Assembly: GCA_937992055.1 (NCBI GenBank)
Contig: CALKLQ010000020.1
Span: 1 to 39,729, forward strand
Length of the DNA: 39,729 nt
Direction: 5' to 3'
Source: an uncultured Clostridia bacterium
GTDB taxonomy: Bacteria > Bacillota > Clostridia > Christensenellales > UBA1242
The notes beneath the pieces were generated by a model that made no database searches, was not told the DNA's origin, and was given only the letters and a program-made list of their open reading frames with translations. Every line of letters starts with the position of its first letter. The stretch's first letter is position 1. The position numbers and the translations under genes were made by a program. This document shows positions 7,616 to 16,698 of this stretch, piece by piece.

Positions 7616-7641
7616 ATAATTGACTAAAAAATAAAAATCAA
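7613..7641 (-). promoter_or_regulatory. serS promoter
   Basis: The minus strand reads TTGATT (7636-7641), a 17-base spacer, then TATAAT (7613-7618). The predicted start near 7606 gives a leader of about 147 bases before the serS ATG. Confidence 0.7.
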
Positions 7642-7670
7642 GCAAAACACTTTTAATCTTATCAAATGGG

Positions 7671-7699
7671 TTTCATTTTTATCAAATTTTTGCTATAAT
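7671..7699 (+). promoter_or_regulatory. Recombinase promoter with extended -10, start codon at +1
   Basis: TGCTATAAT, an extended -10 element, ends at 7699, only six bases before the ATG at 7706. The -35 (TTTCAT at 7671) is poor, as is common with extended -10 promoters. There is no Shine-Dalgarno site. Transcription would begin at or next to the A of the start codon. Confidence 0.55.
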
Positions 7700-7705
7700 G
7701 AATGC

Positions 7706-8728
7706 ATGAAAAGTAACTATTTTTTGGAAAGAAATAAACAAAACACAAAACATATTGCCAACTATTTAGAAGACATGCCAGATTTTTGTTTTGAGTTTTT
7801 TATTGGAATGGAAAATTACACTTCAACTTTAACAAGAATGAATTATGCGATGGATCTCAGAATTTTTTTTGACTATTTATCAAAATTTAAATTTAACAAG
7901 GAAATTAAATCAATAAACTTATCAGACTTAGATAAATTAACTTCAACAGACATCGAAAGTTTTTTAAGTTATCTCACCTACTACACTTTTGACGATAAAA
8001 ATTATCATAATGGAGAAAGAGGAAAATCTAGAAAACTTGCTAGTGTTAGAAGCTTTTTAAAATTTTTTTATAATAAAGATAAATTAACTTCAAATGTCGC
8101 TTCTAAAATTCAAACACCTAAACTTCACCAAAAAGATATCATTCGATTGGAGGTTGACGAGGTTGCCAAAATTATTAATGAAGCAGAAAATTCAAGCTTT
8201 GATTCAAAAACACAAAGTTCTTATAACAAACACACTTCAAAGCGTGATGTGGCAATATTAAGTGTTTTTTTAGGAACAGGCATACGTGTTAGCGAACTTG
8301 TGGGACTAAATGTGGAGGCTATTGATTTCGCTTCAAATGCTTTCAAAATCACACGAAAAGGTGGAAATCAAGTTGTTCTTTATTTTTCAGATGAAGTTAA
8401 AGACGCACTTTTAATTTATAAAAAACAAAGAGATGAGTTAGAAGTTGATAACAACGCATTTTTCTTATCCTTACAAAAAAAACGGATATCTACAAGAGCG
8501 GTGCAAAATTTGGTTAAAAAGTTTAGCAGAAAAGTTAATCCTTTAAAAAAGATTTCCCCACACAAGCTAAGGAGCACTTATGGAACCAATTTATATAGAG
8601 AAACAAATGACATTTATGTTGTTGCAGATGTTTTGGGACATAAAGATGTTAATACAACAAAAAGACACTATGCTGCTATAAGCGAAGACATTAGACGAAA
8701 TGCAGCAAATAAGGTTAAATTAAGATAA
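7706..8728 (+). CDS. Tyrosine site-specific recombinase, XerS/XerC-like
   Basis: Tyrosine recombinase of 340 residues. The catalytic set is complete: Arg194 (GTGIRVSEL), Lys218 (ITRKGG), His286 and Arg289 (SPHKLRSTYG), His312 (LGHKD) and nucleophile Tyr322 (KRHYA). The N-terminal half is a SAM-like core-binding domain (residues 25-135). Overall build and length, with a long insert before the catalytic domain and SSYNKHTSKRDVAI just ahead of the Arg motif, recall the single-recombinase XerS of streptococci more than XerC/D of about 300 residues. The likely role is chromosome dimer resolution. It stands alone on the plus strand between two minus-strand operons, starts without a ribosome site, and ends at a strong terminator. 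An integrase of a lost element is the main alternative. Confidence 0.85.
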   Translation: MKSNYFLERNKQNTKHIANYLEDMPDFCFEFFIGMENYTSTLTRMNYAMDLRIFFDYLSKFKFNKEIKSINLSDLDKLTSTDIESFLSYLTYYTFDDKNYHNGERGKSRKLASVRSFLKFFYNKDKLTSNVASKIQTPKLHQKDIIRLEVDEVAKIINEAENSSFDSKTQSSYNKHTSKRDVAILSVFLGTGIRVSELVGLNVEAIDFASNAFKITRKGGNQVVLYFSDEVKDALLIYKKQRDELEVDNNAFFLSLQKKRISTRAVQNLVKKFSRKVNPLKKISPHKLRSTYGTNLYRETNDIYVVADVLGHKDVNTTKRHYAAISEDIRRNAANKVKLR

Positions 8729-8767
8729 TTTTCTGACAAATTTAAATACCAAATAATATATAAAAAA

Positions 8768-8805
8768 TTCTCAAGGAAAAGCATACTTCCTTGAGAAAAT
8801 TTTTT
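8768..8805. terminator. Bidirectional intrinsic terminator
   Basis: An 11-base perfect stem TTCTCAAGGAA / TTCCTTGAGAA (8768-8778 and 8787-8797) with an 8-base loop is followed by AATTTTTT and preceded by TAAAAAA. It serves the plus-strand recombinase and the minus-strand operon ending at 8826. Confidence 0.85.
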
Positions 8806-8825
8806 ATTGATTGTTGAAGTTAAAA

Positions 8826-10022
8826 CTAAAATCTTTCTAAAATTTTTTCAGCAACAATTTTACAATGTTCATATGTTAATCCACCCTGATAATATGCAAT
8901 ATAAGGAGGCCTTATTGGCGCATCACAACTAAGCTCAATAGAAGAACCACTTACAAAACTACCACTAGCCATAATGATTTTGTCATCATAACCCTGCATA
9001 TCACTAGGTTGAGGCAAAAATGAACTATCTACAGGTGAAAATTCCTGAATTAATTGAACAAAGGAAATTAATTTTTCAGGAGAATTAAAAAGAATTGATT
9101 TTACTACATCATTTGGGTTTTCTGTAGATTTTGGTAAAATTTCATAACCTTTCTGACTCAAAACTTCACCTATTAACATTGCTCCCTTGAGCGCATTCTT
9201 TACAACCTGAGGAGCTAAGAAAAGACCTTGAAAGAATAGTCTATAACCCATTTCATAACTTCCAGTTTCAATTTTTAATGCTGGAGAGGTAAAACGAGTT
9301 GAAATTTTATCGATTGCTTCAAAAGTACCTGCAATATAAGCTCCTGTTTGGGCAATTCCCCCACCTGCATTTTTAATTAGTGAGCCCACGCAAACATCAA
9401 TATATTTTGTTGGTTCGCATTCATAGGTCAATTCACCATAACAATTGTCTAGAAATATATATGAAGAAGGCAAAAGTTCCTTAAGTCTTTTTGTTAGTTT
9501 CAAAACTTGTTCACAAGAGAGTCCACTTGACCAATTATATCCCCTTGAACGTTGTATGAAAATTAATTTTGGTTTTACTTCTAATAATTGTCTTTCAATT
9601 TCAGCAAAATCTTGTTTAAAAATATTTGCCTCTTTATACTCAATTAAAAAATCTTTAAACCCACCACTATTTTCTTTAAAAATTACGTCATCAAGAGTGT
9701 CATAAGGCTTGCCTGTAATTGAAAACATCACATCATAAGGCCTTAAAAGACCCATAAGAGCAACTGTTAATGCATGAGTAGCACAAGTAAGAAGAGGTGA
9801 AACAATTGCGGTTTCAGTGCCAAAAACTTTGGCAAAAACTTCACAGAGTTTTTCCTTTCCTATGTCGCTGTAACCATATCCAGTTGTTCCAGCAAAATGG
9901 TTAGTGGAAATATTCGCCTGTTTAAACGCTTCTAAAACTCTTTTTTGGTTTAAATAAGCGATGTTATCAATCCTTTTAAACTGTTCACTTAATTTGTTTT
10001 CGATTTCATAAATATTTTTCAT
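8826..10022 (-). CDS. ynbB: PLP-dependent enzyme of the YnbB / methionine gamma-lyase-like family
   Basis: A fold-type I PLP protein of 398 residues, of the group labelled aluminium resistance or methionine gamma-lyase family. The expected PLP lysine is Lys217 in CVGSLIKNAGGG, preceded by the Asp strand IFLDNCYGE near residue 192. An N-terminal GTTGYGYSDIG segment is also typical. Its true substrate is not established. It overlaps the end of miaA by 17 bases and has a GAGGTGAT ribosome site before the ATG at 10022. Adjacency to miaA matches Bacillus subtilis, where miaA, hfq and ynbB are together; no hfq lies between them here. It is the last gene of the miaB-mutS-mutL-miaA operon. Confidence 0.88.
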   Translation of the reverse strand: MKNIYEIENKLSEQFKRIDNIAYLNQKRVLEAFKQANISTNHFAGTTGYGYSDIGKEKLCEVFAKVFGTETAIVSPLLTCATHALTVALMGLLRPYDVMFSITGKPYDTLDDVIFKENSGGFKDFLIEYKEANIFKQDFAEIERQLLEVKPKLIFIQRSRGYNWSSGLSCEQVLKLTKRLKELLPSSYIFLDNCYGELTYECEPTKYIDVCVGSLIKNAGGGIAQTGAYIAGTFEAIDKISTRFTSPALKIETGSYEMGYRLFFQGLFLAPQVVKNALKGAMLIGEVLSQKGYEILPKSTENPNDVVKSILFNSPEKLISFVQLIQEFSPVDSSFLPQPSDMQGYDDKIIMASGSFVSGSSIELSCDAPIRPPYIAYYQGGLTYEHCKIVAEKILERF

Positions 10023-10878
10023 AATTTTCTATCACCTCATCTGTTTTATTTTTTTGTATCCAAATAACATTTTTTAAACCTCTTATAAACGTCAACTGCC
10101 GTTTAGCATAGTTTCTTGAATGTTGTTTTATTAACTCAATAGATTTTTGCTTGGTAAGTTCGCGTTTATAATAACTCACCACCTCTTTATATCCAATTGA
10201 CTTTAAAGCTTGAGGACTTGTTCCAAATTTGTTTAATATGGTTTCCACCTCTTCAAAAAGTCCATTTTGAACCATAATGTCCACCCGCTTGTTTATGTTA
10301 TCATAAAGTTCGGCTCTATCACAATCAATAGCAAAAATAATATATTCATTTAAATTTGTGTTTTTCTTTGAAGGAAATGAGTTTGTCTCCAATGCTCGAA
10401 TTATCCGTGTTTTGTCATTTGCATTAATTTGCCTAGCAAGTTCAGGATTGCAATCAACAAGTCTTTGATATAACACCGATATTCCATGTTCAGAAATTAT
10501 ATTTTCACACTCCTTGCGAAAGTTTTCATCTCTTTGTGCATTGTTAAAGTCATAGTTATATACTAATCCTGCAATATAGAGGCCGGTACCTCCACAAATT
10601 ATAGGCACTTTACCTCTAGATTTTATGTCATCAATACAATTTTTTGCATAACTTTGAAAAAGACAAGCATTAAAAGTTTGATCTGGATTTAAAATGTCAA
10701 TCAGATGATGTGGAATCTCTTTTTGTTGCTGCTTTGAAACTTTTGCACTTCCAATATCAAAGTATTTATAAACTTGACAACTATCCGCCGAAATAATTTC
10801 CCCATTAATTTTTTTTGCTAATTTAATTGCAAAATCTGACTTTCCCACTCCAGTTGGTCCAAGGATAATAGGTATCAT
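10006..10878 (-). CDS. miaA: tRNA dimethylallyltransferase
   Basis: Transfers a dimethylallyl group to N6 of adenosine 37 in tRNAs reading codons that start with U, the first step of ms2i6A synthesis. The P-loop GPTGVGKS is at residues 7-14. ISADSCQVYKYFDIGSAKV follows near residue 30 and matches the family DSxQVY motif. IPHHLID and CGGTGLYI are also present. The length of 290 is slightly short but complete, ending just before a long C-terminal zinc domain seen only in eukaryotes. The start lies 1 base after the mutL stop, with an AAGGA ribosome site in mutL. The enzyme for the next step, MiaB, is the first gene of the same operon, so both steps of A37 modification are co-expressed. Confidence 0.95.
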   Translation of the reverse strand: MIPIILGPTGVGKSDFAIKLAKKINGEIISADSCQVYKYFDIGSAKVSKQQQKEIPHHLIDILNPDQTFNACLFQSYAKNCIDDIKSRGKVPIICGGTGLYIAGLVYNYDFNNAQRDENFRKECENIISEHGISVLYQRLVDCNPELARQINANDKTRIIRALETNSFPSKKNTNLNEYIIFAIDCDRAELYDNINKRVDIMVQNGLFEEVETILNKFGTSPQALKSIGYKEVVSYYKRELTKQKSIELIKQHSRNYAKRQLTFIRGLKNVIWIQKNKTDEVIENYEKYL

Positions 10879-10879
10879 A

Positions 10880-12748
10880 TTATACTATCCTTTTGAACCA
10901 TTTTTCAAATTGAGTTTTAGGAAATTTGACAACAAAAGGTCTGCCATGAGGACAATGCAAAACGCCATTTGTCATTAAATCTAATAAAATTCTAATCTCT
11001 TCTTCTGAAAGGGTTTGACCGGCTTTTATTGCCGCCTTACAGGCTTTTGTGGCAATAGAATCTTTTAAATAATCAAGAGGTTTTTTTGCATATTCTCCAA
11101 AGTTTGAAAGAAGTTCCTCAAAAAATAGTTTTAGACTCAAATTGCTAAAAATATATGGAACCGCAGAAACTTTAAAGGTGTTTAGTCCATATTCATCAAT
11201 ATCAAAACCAAACTCTTTTAATAAGTCTTCATGCTCTTTAATAAAAATAAATTCATTATCTTTTAAAGATATAACAAAAGGGGTTAAAAGTTCTTGAACT
11301 ATAACATTTTGTTCTTTTAATTGAGCCATGAATTTGTCAAATAAAATTCTTTCATGTGCAGCATGTTGATCAATAAAAAGAACCTCATCTTTTATCTCAA
11401 CAACAATATAAGTTTTAAACAAGGTGCCAAGAATTTGCATTTTGTCTAAAAGGTTAACATTGTCTATTTCCTCATTTTCATATTTGTCAAGATAGGATAA
11501 ATTTGCGTCTTCATCAGCTAGTTTTGACATTAAAATTTTATCTAAAAGTTGATTTTCGCGAAATGTTACTGACTCGTCTTTAGGACTTTGCTTTGAAAGG
11601 TCCGTTTTTATAGTAATTTCTCCTCTAGAAGTTTTAACATGGGGCTCCTCCTCAACGAAGCTAATTCCTTCATCTTGCTTTATTGGTTCAAGTTCCTCGT
11701 GTTTCTCAAAGTTAATCTTTTCCTCTATTATGGGTTCTTGTTCAATTGGGTCTTTTGGAAGTTCATTTTCATAAAGCGCTTTAGAAACAGCATTATTAAA
11801 AACTGAATAAATTAAATTAGGCTTTTCAAATTTCACTTCAAGCTTATTAGGATGAACATTAACATCTAAACTTTCAGCAGGAAGGGTCAATGATAAAACA
11901 TAGAATGGAAACTTTCCCTTCATCAAAAAATCATCGTAGGCGTTTTGAACCGCAGTTGAAACCATATAATTTTTCACATAACGCCCCATAACAAACAAAC
12001 TTTGATAGTTCCTATTTGGTTTTGAAACATGCGCATTTCCTATGTAGCCTTTAATTGTATATTCCTCTTGTGAATAATTAACTTCAATAAGATTTTGAGC
12101 TATTTCATTCCCATAAATTGTATATATATTATCAAGCAAACCACTACCCATAGTATTATACCTAGTATTCCCATCAACAACATATTTAAAACAAATATGA
12201 GGATAAGCCAGCATCATCTTTTCAACATATTCGGTTATATCCGCCTCTTCAGTTTTAGGTTTTCTTAAAAACTTAGCTCTTACAGGAGTGTTATAAAAAA
12301 GATTGCAAACGTCTATTCTAGTTCCCGTTGGACAGGCTATATCTTCTATCTGTTCTATAATTCCACCACAAACTCTTAATTTTGCACCAGTTTCTTGAAA
12401 ATCGGTACATGTGGTGATTTCTGTTTGCGTTACGGCCACAATGCTTGCTAAAGCCTCTCCTCTGAACCCAAGACTGTAAATAGCATTCAAATCTTCTAGT
12501 GTTGATATTTTACTAGTTGCATGAGGAAGAATTGAAAGTTTTAAATCTTCTTTTGCAATTCCTCCACCATTATCATAAACTGAAATCCTTTTAATTCCAC
12601 CATTCTCAATTTCAACTGTAATACGATCAGCTCCAGCGTCTATACTATTTTCCAAAAGCTCTTTTACTACAGAAGCAGGCTTTTCAACAACCTCCCCAGC
12701 AGAAATTCTGTTAGTAATTTGACTATCCAAAATTTTAATATTACTCAT
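10880..12748 (-). CDS. mutL: DNA mismatch repair protein MutL (endonuclease type)
   Basis: GHKL ATPase that couples MutS recognition to strand incision. The N-terminal motifs are ELLENSIDAGADRI, YDNGGGI, ATSKI and LGFRGEALASI. A charged linker covers about residues 335-420. The C-terminal endonuclease domain has DQHAAHERILFD (the usual final Glu of this motif is Asp), ACKAAIKAGQ and CPHGRPF. MutL therefore probably nicks DNA itself, as in bacteria without MutH. The length is 622. The ATG at 12748 overlaps the mutS stop by 8 bases, and AGGAG sits 7 bases upstream within mutS. It lies between mutS and miaA in the operon. Confidence 0.97.
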   Translation of the reverse strand: MSNIKILDSQITNRISAGEVVEKPASVVKELLENSIDAGADRITVEIENGGIKRISVYDNGGGIAKEDLKLSILPHATSKISTLEDLNAIYSLGFRGEALASIVAVTQTEITTCTDFQETGAKLRVCGGIIEQIEDIACPTGTRIDVCNLFYNTPVRAKFLRKPKTEEADITEYVEKMMLAYPHICFKYVVDGNTRYNTMGSGLLDNIYTIYGNEIAQNLIEVNYSQEEYTIKGYIGNAHVSKPNRNYQSLFVMGRYVKNYMVSTAVQNAYDDFLMKGKFPFYVLSLTLPAESLDVNVHPNKLEVKFEKPNLIYSVFNNAVSKALYENELPKDPIEQEPIIEEKINFEKHEELEPIKQDEGISFVEEEPHVKTSRGEITIKTDLSKQSPKDESVTFRENQLLDKILMSKLADEDANLSYLDKYENEEIDNVNLLDKMQILGTLFKTYIVVEIKDEVLFIDQHAAHERILFDKFMAQLKEQNVIVQELLTPFVISLKDNEFIFIKEHEDLLKEFGFDIDEYGLNTFKVSAVPYIFSNLSLKLFFEELLSNFGEYAKKPLDYLKDSIATKACKAAIKAGQTLSEEEIRILLDLMTNGVLHCPHGRPFVVKFPKTQFEKWFKRIV

Positions 12749-15359
12749 CAGGGTTCTCCTTTTTTATCTTTTCAACTAAATCATTAAGAATTTCAAAAGC
12801 CCCAAGTGGTGTCACATTTTCAATTTTAATATCTTGTAAAATTCCAACGATTTTGGCGTAATTTTTTCTCTTTTCCTCGTTTTTTTCTTTTAACTCTTGG
12901 TTTGATGATGTAATTTTATAATTAACATCGGAAGATTCCAACTTTTTACTAATTTGTTTTGCTCTGTCTATTACTTCTTTTGGCAGGCCAGCTAGTGATG
13001 CTACCTCTATTCCAAAACTTCTATTAGCACCACCTCTAACTATCTTTCTAAGAAATACAATGCTATTATTTATTTCTTTTAATAAAATTCTATAATTTTT
13101 AACACCCGGCATTAAACCTTCTAATTCAGTCAATTCATGATAATGCGTTGCAAAAAGAGTTTTAGCATTCATTTTTTGAGATAAAAACTCAACAACAGAC
13201 CAGGCAATTGAAAGACCATCAAATGTAGAGGTTGCTCGCCCTATTTCATCTAGAACAATTAAACTATTGTCCGTAGCATTTTGAAGAATGTTGGCAACCT
13301 CGCTCATTTCCACCATAAAAGTACTTTGACCAAACGTTACGTCATCACTTGCTCCAACTCTAGTAAAAATTCGGTCACAAATAGAAATCTCAGCCTCTTT
13401 AGCAGGAACAAAACTACCCAAGTGAGCCATTAAAGTTATAAGTGCAACCTGCCTCATATAGGTACTTTTTCCTGCCATATTAGGGCCAGTTATAATCATA
13501 GTTTTGTCTGTTGTTGAATTTAAATAGGTGTCATTAGGAATAAACTGACCATCTTTTAATAAAGATTCAACAACTGGATGTCTTCCGTCAACAATTTTTA
13601 TATGTTCTATCTTAGAATTGATTTTTGGCTTTATGTAATTATTTTTTACCGCAGAATTAGCAAATGAGTTTAAGCAGTCTATTTCTGCAAGAACACTTCC
13701 TAGTTTTTGAAGGTTTGGAATAATAGAAATTAGTTTTTTCTTTATTGATAAAAACAATTTCTGTTCAAGTTTGATAGCATCTTCATTTGCTGAAAGAATT
13801 TTTTCTTCCAACTCTTTTAATTCTTTTGTTACATATCTTTCGTTATTTGCAACAGTTTGTTTTCTAATAAAATGTAATGGCACTAAATGTGATTGTGATT
13901 TGTTAACCTCAAAGAAATAGCCATGAACTCTATTATATAAAAGCTTTAAATTTTTTATATTTGAATTTTCTTTTTCAGTTTGTTCAAGCTTGTTTATCCA
14001 AATTACCGCTTTTTGAGAAACATCTCTTAAATCATCTAATTCTTTAGAGTACCCTTCTTTTATGAAACCACCGTCTTTAGTTTGCGTCGGAGGATCTAAG
14101 ATAAAGGCACTATTCAACTCTTCGTAAACCTGTTCAAAGTTTTCTATATTTTTATAGAGGTTAACGAGTTTTTTTGACTTAAAATTTGCCATTATCTTTT
14201 TTATTTCAGGAACTATTTTTAAAGATTCTGCCAAGTTAACGCAATGCTTAGGATTGAGTCCAACACAAGCTATTCTTCCAACTAATCGTTCTATATCGTG
14301 TATGCGTGATAATTCAAACCCTAAATTATCTCTTAAAATCAACTTTGAGCAAAGTTCCTCAACTGCATCAAGTCTCTCGTTAATAAGTTTTTCATTTCTT
14401 AGCGGATGTCCCATCCAATTTTTTAAAAGCCTTGTTCCCATGTTGGTTTTTGTGTTATCCAAAAGCCAAATTAATGCCCCGCGCTTTCTCCTCTCTTTAA
14501 AAGTTTCATGGATTTCCAAATTTCGCTTAGTGTTTACATCCAAGGTTAGATAAATGTCAGTTTCATATCTTGAAATTTTGTTTATGTGATAAAGCGCATT
14601 TTTTTGTGTTTCATTTAAATATTGCATCAAGGCGCCACAAGCGCAAATAGAAAGTTTGTTTTTGTCAAGTTCAAAAATGCTTATATAATTTGGATTAAAA
14701 TGTTTTTCCAAAGACTTGTTAGCATTAGAATATTCAAATGCCCAGTCATAATACATATTTGCCTTTGGAAGCAAGTCCATTTTTGTCACAGGCAACTTGT
14801 CTATTTTTTCTTTTGCAACTTGATTGCATATTAATTCTCCAACATTGAGCGAAACCAAAAAATCATTTAATTTGACATAATTATCTTCTTCTCCAGAAAT
14901 CTCTAAGGTTTTAAATTCTCCAGTTGAAACTTCACAATATGCCACTCCCAAATCTCCAGCTTTTTCATAAATACAAACTAAATAGTTTGAAAACTTGGAA
15001 TCTAAAATAGTTTCTTCAACTAGAGTGCCACTTGTAATAACCCTAATGACATCTCTTTCTACAGGGGTTTTGCTATTTTTAACTGGTTCAGAAAGTTGTT
15101 CACAAACCGCAACTTTATATCCTAATTTGACCATTTTCTCAATATAAGAGTCAACAGTTTGAACAGGAATACCACACATTGGCGCCTTTTCATCTGTACC
15201 ACAACTTTTTGCGGTCAATGTTAAATCTAACGCATTTGACATTTCAATTGCGTCTTCATAAAAAAACTCATAAAAGTCACCAAGTCTATATAATAAAATA
15301 GAATCTTTATATTTTTCCTTGGTTTGCAAATAATGTTGCATCATTGGTGTAACAGCCAT
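12741..15359 (-). CDS. mutS: DNA mismatch repair protein MutS
   Basis: Mismatch sensor ATPase of 872 residues. The mismatch-wedge motif is Phe29-Tyr-Glu31 in GDFYEFFY. The Walker A GPNMAGKST is at about 625-633, with Walker B in DEIGRATSTFDGLS, and the switch ATHYHELTELEG follows. A helix-turn-helix dimer region follows with GIEVASLAGLPKEVIDRA. The length is typical of MutS1. The ATG at 15359 shares one base with the stop of miaB (TAATG), so it is translated by coupling. MutL follows with an 8-base overlap. Confidence 0.98.
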   Translation of the reverse strand: MAVTPMMQHYLQTKEKYKDSILLYRLGDFYEFFYEDAIEMSNALDLTLTAKSCGTDEKAPMCGIPVQTVDSYIEKMVKLGYKVAVCEQLSEPVKNSKTPVERDVIRVITSGTLVEETILDSKFSNYLVCIYEKAGDLGVAYCEVSTGEFKTLEISGEEDNYVKLNDFLVSLNVGELICNQVAKEKIDKLPVTKMDLLPKANMYYDWAFEYSNANKSLEKHFNPNYISIFELDKNKLSICACGALMQYLNETQKNALYHINKISRYETDIYLTLDVNTKRNLEIHETFKERRKRGALIWLLDNTKTNMGTRLLKNWMGHPLRNEKLINERLDAVEELCSKLILRDNLGFELSRIHDIERLVGRIACVGLNPKHCVNLAESLKIVPEIKKIMANFKSKKLVNLYKNIENFEQVYEELNSAFILDPPTQTKDGGFIKEGYSKELDDLRDVSQKAVIWINKLEQTEKENSNIKNLKLLYNRVHGYFFEVNKSQSHLVPLHFIRKQTVANNERYVTKELKELEEKILSANEDAIKLEQKLFLSIKKKLISIIPNLQKLGSVLAEIDCLNSFANSAVKNNYIKPKINSKIEHIKIVDGRHPVVESLLKDGQFIPNDTYLNSTTDKTMIITGPNMAGKSTYMRQVALITLMAHLGSFVPAKEAEISICDRIFTRVGASDDVTFGQSTFMVEMSEVANILQNATDNSLIVLDEIGRATSTFDGLSIAWSVVEFLSQKMNAKTLFATHYHELTELEGLMPGVKNYRILLKEINNSIVFLRKIVRGGANRSFGIEVASLAGLPKEVIDRAKQISKKLESSDVNYKITSSNQELKEKNEEKRKNYAKIVGILQDIKIENVTPLGAFEILNDLVEKIKKENPDE

Positions 15360-16483
15360 TAATTTTTATCCTTTTGTATTTGCTTTTCTAAATTTAAAAT
15401 GTAATTAACTCTTCTATTTTTTTCCTTTTCATCTACCTTCCCATCAAAGTTTATAGCAGGAGTATTTGGTCTTTCAGAATACATGAAGGCAAAAATAGAA
15501 TCATATTTAACTTTTTCAATTAAATTACAAGTTTCCATAAAATCTTGTTCAGTTTCCCCTGGGAAACCAACAATAATATCAGTCGTCAGTTTACAATTAG
15601 GAATTTTGTGTCTAATATACTCAATTTTTTTGAGATAATCTTCCACCGTATATCTTCTATTCATGCTTTTCAAAATTTTATTGCTTCCACTTTGAACCGG
15701 CAAATGAATTTCCTTTAAGATTTTGTCTTGCTTGGCTATAGTATCAATGACTTCAAATGATAGGTCTTTTGGATGAGATGTCATAAAAGTCAACTTGAAA
15801 TTACCCTCAATTTTGCAAATATCATTTAACAATTCATTGAAGTTGCCATTTCCCTCTTTGTCTTGTCCATATGAATTTACATTTTGTCCAAGAAGGGTTA
15901 TAGTTTCATATTCATTTGATTTTACCAATTGCCCTATTTCTTCTAAAATCTTATTTTTATCTCTGCTTTTTTCCCTTCCTCTGACATATGGAACAATACA
16001 ATAGGTACAAAAATTATTACAGCCATATGTGATATTAACCCAAGCATTTTTCCCAGAAGTTCGCTCTATATCTTGATTTTCACAAATCTCACCCTCGTCA
16101 GAAATTTCCAAGATACGCTTTCCATATTTTTGATAATCTTCCAAATATTTTATAAGTTGATGGGTATTATGCGTGCCTATAATAATATCGACAAAAGGAA
16201 ATGTTGAATAAAGTTTTTTTGCAACGCTTTGTTGTTGCGTCATACAACCACAAACTATAATAATTTTATTAGGAAAATTCTTTTTTAACTTTTTAAGTGC
16301 GCCAACATTGCCAAAAACTCTATCTTGAGCGCCTTCACGAATTGCGCATGTATTAAAAAGAATTACATCTGCATCTAAAAGGTTTTCAGCAGGAAAATAG
16401 CCGATTCTTTTTAACAAACCAGCCATTTTTTCACTCTCATGAACATTCATTTGACAGCCAAAAGTCGTAATATAGTAAAACAA
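15359..16483 (-). CDS. miaB: MiaB-type tRNA methylthiotransferase lacking the TRAM domain
   Basis: Radical-SAM enzyme that adds the 2-methylthio group to i6A37 of tRNA. The N-terminal UPF0004 domain has its three cluster cysteines in TFGCQMN, FNTCAIRE and VCGCMTQQ. The radical-SAM cluster motif is YGCNNFCTYCIVPYVRGRE. The start is set at the TTG at 16483, five bases after GGAGG. An upstream TTG at 16495 lies inside the ribosome site and cannot be the start. The protein is only 374 residues and stops right after the radical-SAM domain (RVNYILNLEKQIQ). The TRAM domain of about 60 residues, normally C-terminal and tRNA-binding, is absent. The stop overlaps the mutS start, so the short end is built into the operon. 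MtaB is the main alternative, but the neighbouring miaA favours MiaB. Confidence 0.88.
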   Translation of the reverse strand: MFYYITTFGCQMNVHESEKMAGLLKRIGYFPAENLLDADVILFNTCAIREGAQDRVFGNVGALKKLKKNFPNKIIIVCGCMTQQQSVAKKLYSTFPFVDIIIGTHNTHQLIKYLEDYQKYGKRILEISDEGEICENQDIERTSGKNAWVNITYGCNNFCTYCIVPYVRGREKSRDKNKILEEIGQLVKSNEYETITLLGQNVNSYGQDKEGNGNFNELLNDICKIEGNFKLTFMTSHPKDLSFEVIDTIAKQDKILKEIHLPVQSGSNKILKSMNRRYTVEDYLKKIEYIRHKIPNCKLTTDIIVGFPGETEQDFMETCNLIEKVKYDSIFAFMYSERPNTPAINFDGKVDEKEKNRRVNYILNLEKQIQKDKN

Positions 16484-16503
16484 ATGTACCTCCAATAAAA
16501 AAC

Positions 16504-16532
16504 ATTATAGCGAAAAATGTTATATTTTGCAA
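16504..16532 (-). promoter_or_regulatory. Promoter of the miaB-mutS-mutL-miaA operon
   Basis: The minus strand reads TTGCAA (16527-16532), a 17-base spacer, then TATAAT (16504-16509). The predicted start near 16497 leaves a short leader that carries GGAGG before the miaB TTG. Confidence 0.75.
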
Positions 16533-16568
16533 TCATTTTATTATTTAAAGCCATTTATTTTATAAAAC

Positions 16569-16624
16569 CTAGCGCAGATTTATCCTTAAATAAAAATATT
16601 ACTAATCTAAGCTAGTTGTTTTTT
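16569..16624 (+). terminator. Terminator-like hairpin upstream of the penicillin-binding protein gene
   Basis: CTAGC-GC-AGATT (16569-16580) pairs with AATCT-AA-GCTAG (16604-16615) around a 2x2 internal loop and is followed by TTGTTTTTT on the plus strand. No plus-strand gene ends just upstream, so it is either a leader attenuator or the end of a tiny RNA. The stem is modest. Confidence 0.4.
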
Positions 16625-16698
16625 ATATCTTATTTAGCGAAAATAATTATTTTTTTATTATACGATAAATAATTACAACATTCATACACATAATAAGC

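Noticed and set aside
16484..16495. miaB start at TTG 16495
   Set aside because: This TTG is part of the TTGGAGG ribosome site itself; the TTG at 16483 is correctly spaced.
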